From: Candidatus Merdinaster equi
Lineage (GTDB): Bacteria; Bacillota; Clostridia; Lachnospirales; Lachnospiraceae
Direction: 5' to 3'
Length of the DNA stretch: 35,060 bases
NCBI GenBank assembly: GCA_018064935.1
Contig: JAGHUF010000018.1
Span: 1-35,060, forward strand
The notes beneath the pieces were generated by a model. It searched no databases. It saw only the letters and a list, made by a program, of their open reading frames with translations, and was not told the DNA's origin. Shown here piece after piece: positions 32,283-35,060 of this stretch; positions within the stretch are counted from its first letter, which is position 1; every line of letters begins with the position of its first letter. The position numbers and the translations under genes were made by a program.

Positions 32283-33026
32283 ATGTCATTTAAGGTGTCT
32301 GTAATCACAACTACATACAATGATGCGGAGCATTTGAAATCAGTTGCAACCAAGGTTATGCAGCAGGATTATGATAATCTTGAGTACATTATCGTCAATG
32401 GTGGGGAAGACATCGAAACAGACAAGGTAATTGAACTTGTAAGGTCAAGACTTGGCGACAAACTTAAGGTGATTACGGGAAAAGATACCGGCATATATAA
32501 CGCGATAAATAAAGGGCTTGCTGCAGCGACTGGAGATGTGATTGGATGTTGCTTCGACGATTTTACACAGAAAAGTTCGCTGAGGAAGCTTGTTGAAGCT
32601 ATAGAAAACGAAGGTACAGATGGTGTTCATGCGGATTTGTGTTATGTCCAGGATGGTAAAATCGTAAGACGTTGGCATCAGGGACAGGGCAATCTTAGAA
32701 CTGGTTGGATGCCTGGACACCCGACGTTATATCTGAAAAAAGAAATATACGAAAAATATGGTTTATACAAAGAGGATTACAAGATAGCAGCTGACTATGA
32801 ATTTATGGTCAGGATTCTGTGGAAAAAAGACACAAAGCTGTCGTATGTCCCAGAAAATCTTATAAATATGCAGTATGGTGGAACGAGCAATAATAGCTTG
32901 TCAGCCTATTTAATTTCATTGAAGGAAGGCCATAGGGCACTTAAAGAGAACGGAGTCAAATTTGCATTTATAACAGATATATGCCGAACGATGCGAGTGC
33001 TGTTTCAGTTTGTGAAAAAGTCATGA
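32283..33026 (+). CDS. Family 2 glycosyltransferase
   Basis: 247 residues. GT-A features: FKVSVITTTYNDAEHLKS at the N-terminus, EYIIVNGGEDIETDKVI, the KDTGIYNAINKGLAAATGD loop (residues 62-80) typical of WcaA-like transferases, and a metal-binding acidic motif in CCFDDF. It is a cytosolic sugar transferase in surface polysaccharide synthesis, donor unknown. AAAGGAAG stands about 6 bases before the ATG. Its stop overlaps the next start by 4 bases (ATGA). Confidence 0.9.
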   Translation: MSFKVSVITTTYNDAEHLKSVATKVMQQDYDNLEYIIVNGGEDIETDKVIELVRSRLGDKLKVITGKDTGIYNAINKGLAAATGDVIGCCFDDFTQKSSLRKLVEAIENEGTDGVHADLCYVQDGKIVRRWHQGQGNLRTGWMPGHPTLYLKKEIYEKYGLYKEDYKIAADYEFMVRILWKKDTKLSYVPENLINMQYGGTSNNSLSAYLISLKEGHRALKENGVKFAFITDICRTMRVLFQFVKKS

Positions 33027-33718
33027 GAAGCCTGGTTATTATCCCTGCTTACAACGAAGAACTGAATATTGAGAATACGATTCATAATCTTAAAGAGCAT
33101 GCGCCGGATTTTGATTACGTCATCATTAATGACTGCTCAAAAGATTCGACTTTGGAAGTGTGTAAGAAGAATAATTATACATATCTTAATCTTCCAATTA
33201 ATCTTGGGATAGGTGGGGCAGTTCAGGCTGGTTACAGATATGCCATGAATAATGGATATGACGTGGCTGTTCAGTTTGATGGTGATGGGCAGCATGATGC
33301 AGCTTATCTAAGCGCAATGCGCGAGGAGCTTGAGAAGACCAAGGCAGACATCGTGATTGGCAGCAGATACATAAATAAAGAGGGATTTCAGTCTACAGGG
33401 CTTAGACGTCTGGGAATTCGTTATTTTACGGGGCTTATTCGATTCCTTACGGGTCATACAGTTACTGATCCAACGTCGGGAATGCGAATGGCTGGTAGAA
33501 AGGTTATTGAGATATTTGCGGGGAGCTACCCGAAAGACTACCCTGAACCAGAGAGCGTCGTTATGCTACTCAGGAAAAAGCTAAACGTTGTTGATTATCC
33601 TGTTGTCATGAAGGAGAGAATGGCGGGTAAGTCATCAATATCTCCGGTCAAAAGTATTTATTATATGTTTAAAGTGTCTCTGGCAATCATTTTGGAGAGA
33701 TTTAGAAGATACAAATAA
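33023..33718 (+). CDS. Family 2 glycosyltransferase, dolichyl-phosphate-mannose synthase-like
   Basis: 231 residues from the ATG at 33023, which overlaps the previous stop and begins directly with MRSLVIIPAYNEELNIENTI; a longer frame from 32981 lies within the upstream gene. Further motifs: YVIINDCSKDSTLEVCKKN, LPINLGIGGAVQAGYRYA, and the metal site VAVQFDGDGQHDAAYL near residue 90. These fit DPM1/GtrB-like enzymes that make polyprenyl-phosphate sugars. There is no C-terminal membrane domain. It is followed by a DUF2304 protein, a frequent neighbour of such transferases, possibly its membrane partner. Confidence 0.9.
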   Translation: MRSLVIIPAYNEELNIENTIHNLKEHAPDFDYVIINDCSKDSTLEVCKKNNYTYLNLPINLGIGGAVQAGYRYAMNNGYDVAVQFDGDGQHDAAYLSAMREELEKTKADIVIGSRYINKEGFQSTGLRRLGIRYFTGLIRFLTGHTVTDPTSGMRMAGRKVIEIFAGSYPKDYPEPESVVMLLRKKLNVVDYPVVMKERMAGKSSISPVKSIYYMFKVSLAIILERFRRYK

Positions 33719-33733
33719 TTGAGGGTTTAAGAA

Positions 33734-34114
33734 ATGTTGAAAATAAGAATAATAGCGGCTGTTATATTGGTTTTGGGACTCGCATATATCTTCATGCTGA
33801 TTAGAAAGAGAAAGATGGAACTGAAATATGCGCTGCCCTGGATATGTGCTGTTCTTATTGCAATGGTAGTTGATGGTTTTCCAGTAATTTTGTTCTGGTT
33901 GACCAACCTGATGGGAATTGAGACGCCATCAAATGCGCTTTTCCTAATTGTAATTGTGCTCATTATATGCCTGCTGTTCCTTGTCACAGTAGTTATCAGC
34001 AGACAGTCAGACAGGATTAAATATCTGGCACAGACAGTTGCGCTGAATGATGAACAGATACGTCAGCTGACCAAAGAGCTTGAAGAAATCAAGCATGATA
34101 AATTGGCGAGATAG
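33734..34114 (+). CDS. DUF2304-family membrane protein
   Basis: 126 residues with three hydrophobic helices (about 4-22, 31-55 and 68-90) and a C-terminal amphipathic, coiled-coil-like tail (KYLAQTVALNDEQIRQLTKE). The RKRKMELKYALPWI stretch between helices 1 and 2 is typical of DUF2304. Members lie next to DPM-like glycosyltransferases in polysaccharide clusters; a role as membrane partner is inferred from context. It starts 15 bases after the previous gene, with a GAGGGTTTAAGAA leader. Confidence 0.82.
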   Translation: MLKIRIIAAVILVLGLAYIFMLIRKRKMELKYALPWICAVLIAMVVDGFPVILFWLTNLMGIETPSNALFLIVIVLIICLLFLVTVVISRQSDRIKYLAQTVALNDEQIRQLTKELEEIKHDKLAR

Positions 34115-34119
34115 TGTAC

Positions 34120-35060
34120 ATGAAAGTATTGCTGATAGCGCACGAGAAAAATATGGGAGGGGCCTCTAAATCGCTTGTAACACTGGCAAAAGAACTCGTT
34201 GGTAAGGGCGTAGAGGTTCATGTAGTTATTCCGTTTTCAGGTGGCGGTGTTGAAAAAGCACTGATTAATGAGAATATACCCTATAAACATATATTCTTTG
34301 GGTGGTGGATGGAGCCATCTTACTGGAATGCTTTGCTAAAAATGAGTTTCAGAGCGCTTCATTCCCTGGAAAGCCTTGCAGTGAATAGAATCTGTTCTTA
34401 TGCGAAGAAAAATGGAATTCAAATCATTCATTCAAACTCCAGCGCAATTGATGTCGGGGCAAAAGCGGCTCTGAAGCTGGGAATACCTCATGTTTGGCAC
34501 ATTAGAGAGTTCGGTGATCTGGATTACAGACTCGATTTCATGAATGCACAAAGAGGTGACAAGAGTAGAGCGATAGAATATATGCTAAGCGTTCCGGGTA
34601 AGATTGTATTTATATCAAAGGCACTTGAGGAATACTATCTGAAATCCCTGCTGGGTGTGAGGAAACAGGAAACTGATCGGCTGAAAGAGCAAAGAGATAA
34701 TCAAGGCGATGCCTATAGTGATAACTTTGAATATAGAGCAGCTATAGATGAGATTACACGCAGGTTTGGAGAAGCAAGTAGGGTAATATATAACGGAATA
34801 TCTAAAGATTATCTGATAAATAAATCTAAAGAAGGCCATCTGGAAGGGGGCAAGAGGGATACGCAGATAGCGCCCCCAAAGGTTGTTTTCCTAATTGCAG
34901 CTAATCTTCAGAGGTCAAAGAGACAGAATCTGGCGATAGAAGCGGTGAAGATCTTAAAGCAGGAGGGCTACTCTGATTTTAAGCTTATAATTGCGGGAGG
35001 CACTGCGAATACGGCTGATTCGAGAGAATACGAGGCGGAACTGAGGGAGCAGGCGAAAGG
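34120..35060 (+). CDS. GT4-like glycosyltransferase (3' partial)
   Basis: At least 313 codons, open to the right edge, so the C-terminus is outside the window. MKVLLIAHEKNMGGASKSLV opens a GT-B N-terminal Rossmann domain with the GGA-S/KS nucleotide/acceptor loop; IIHSNSSAIDVGAKAALKLG, VWHIREF and VIYNGISKDYL (about residue 225 onward) are typical of GT4/GT1 enzymes, and the C-terminal domain begins at PPKVVFLIAANLQRSKRQNL. A charged insertion (about residues 175-215) separates the domains. It starts 5 bases after the DUF2304 stop and continues the operon. Confidence 0.87.
   Translation, partial: MKVLLIAHEKNMGGASKSLVTLAKELVGKGVEVHVVIPFSGGGVEKALINENIPYKHIFFGWWMEPSYWNALLKMSFRALHSLESLAVNRICSYAKKNGIQIIHSNSSAIDVGAKAALKLGIPHVWHIREFGDLDYRLDFMNAQRGDKSRAIEYMLSVPGKIVFISKALEEYYLKSLLGVRKQETDRLKEQRDNQGDAYSDNFEYRAAIDEITRRFGEASRVIYNGISKDYLINKSKEGHLEGGKRDTQIAPPKVVFLIAANLQRSKRQNLAIEAVKILKQEGYSDFKLIIAGGTANTADSREYEAELREQAK

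Overview
The window looks like chromosomal DNA of a motile, anaerobic member of the Bacillota, most likely a Clostridia/Lachnospiraceae-type bacterium. This is inferred from gene content: a flgM-flgN-flgK-flgL-fliW-csrA flagellar operon, a cdaA-cdaR-glmM operon, comFC next to yvyF, AGGAGG-type ribosome binding sites with occasional TTG starts, and moderate-to-low GC. I saw no rRNA, tRNA, CRISPR array, prophage or insertion sequence.

Layout. (1) 1-5.9 kb, housekeeping and accessory genes: the 3' part of a ferredoxin-type aldo/keto reductase; a minus-strand operon of a broken hicA, intact hicB, a HAD phosphatase and a flavodoxin; then on the plus strand a secreted Cys/His-rich protein, a YfcE-like phosphoesterase, an RluA-type pseudouridine synthase and a TVP38/DedA-like membrane protein. 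(2) 5.9-8.7 kb: an RsmJ-like rRNA methyltransferase on the minus strand, divergent from a short MurD overlapping a membrane-anchored glycerophosphodiesterase. (3) 8.8-15.7 kb: late flagellar operon flgM-flgN-flgK-flgK2-flgL-fliW-csrA, ending in a strong intrinsic terminator. It contains two tandem flgK genes. (4) 15.7-19.2 kb: recD2-comFC-yvyF, starting from a promoter placed directly on the csrA terminator so that recD2 may have a leaderless message. (5) 19.2-24.85 kb: two unrecognised membrane proteins, the second with a 13-residue tandem-repeat tail, then the c-di-AMP synthase operon cdaA-cdaR-glmM and a terminator. (6) 24.9-35.06 kb: a cell-surface polysaccharide region with four glycosyltransferases, a pyruvyl-transferase-family protein, a flippase, DUF2142 and DUF2304 membrane proteins and a DUF3048 protein, interrupted by ptsH (HPr) on the minus strand. 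It runs off the right edge inside a glycosyltransferase.

How they work together. In the flagellar block FlgM (anti-sigma-28), FlgN (chaperone), FlgK/FlgL (junction proteins) and the FliW-CsrA switch form the checkpoint set that links hook completion to flagellin expression. CdaA makes c-di-AMP, CdaR modulates it and GlmM makes the peptidoglycan precursor glucosamine-1-phosphate, joining second messenger to wall synthesis; MurD feeds the same pathway.

The most notable observations are a HicA toxin deleted through its catalytic core while its promoter, start site and antitoxin survive; a second, cysteine-rich FlgK; the recD2 promoter/terminator overlap; the repeat-tailed membrane protein upstream of cdaA; and a GC-rich triple repeat between ptsH and a glycosyltransferase.
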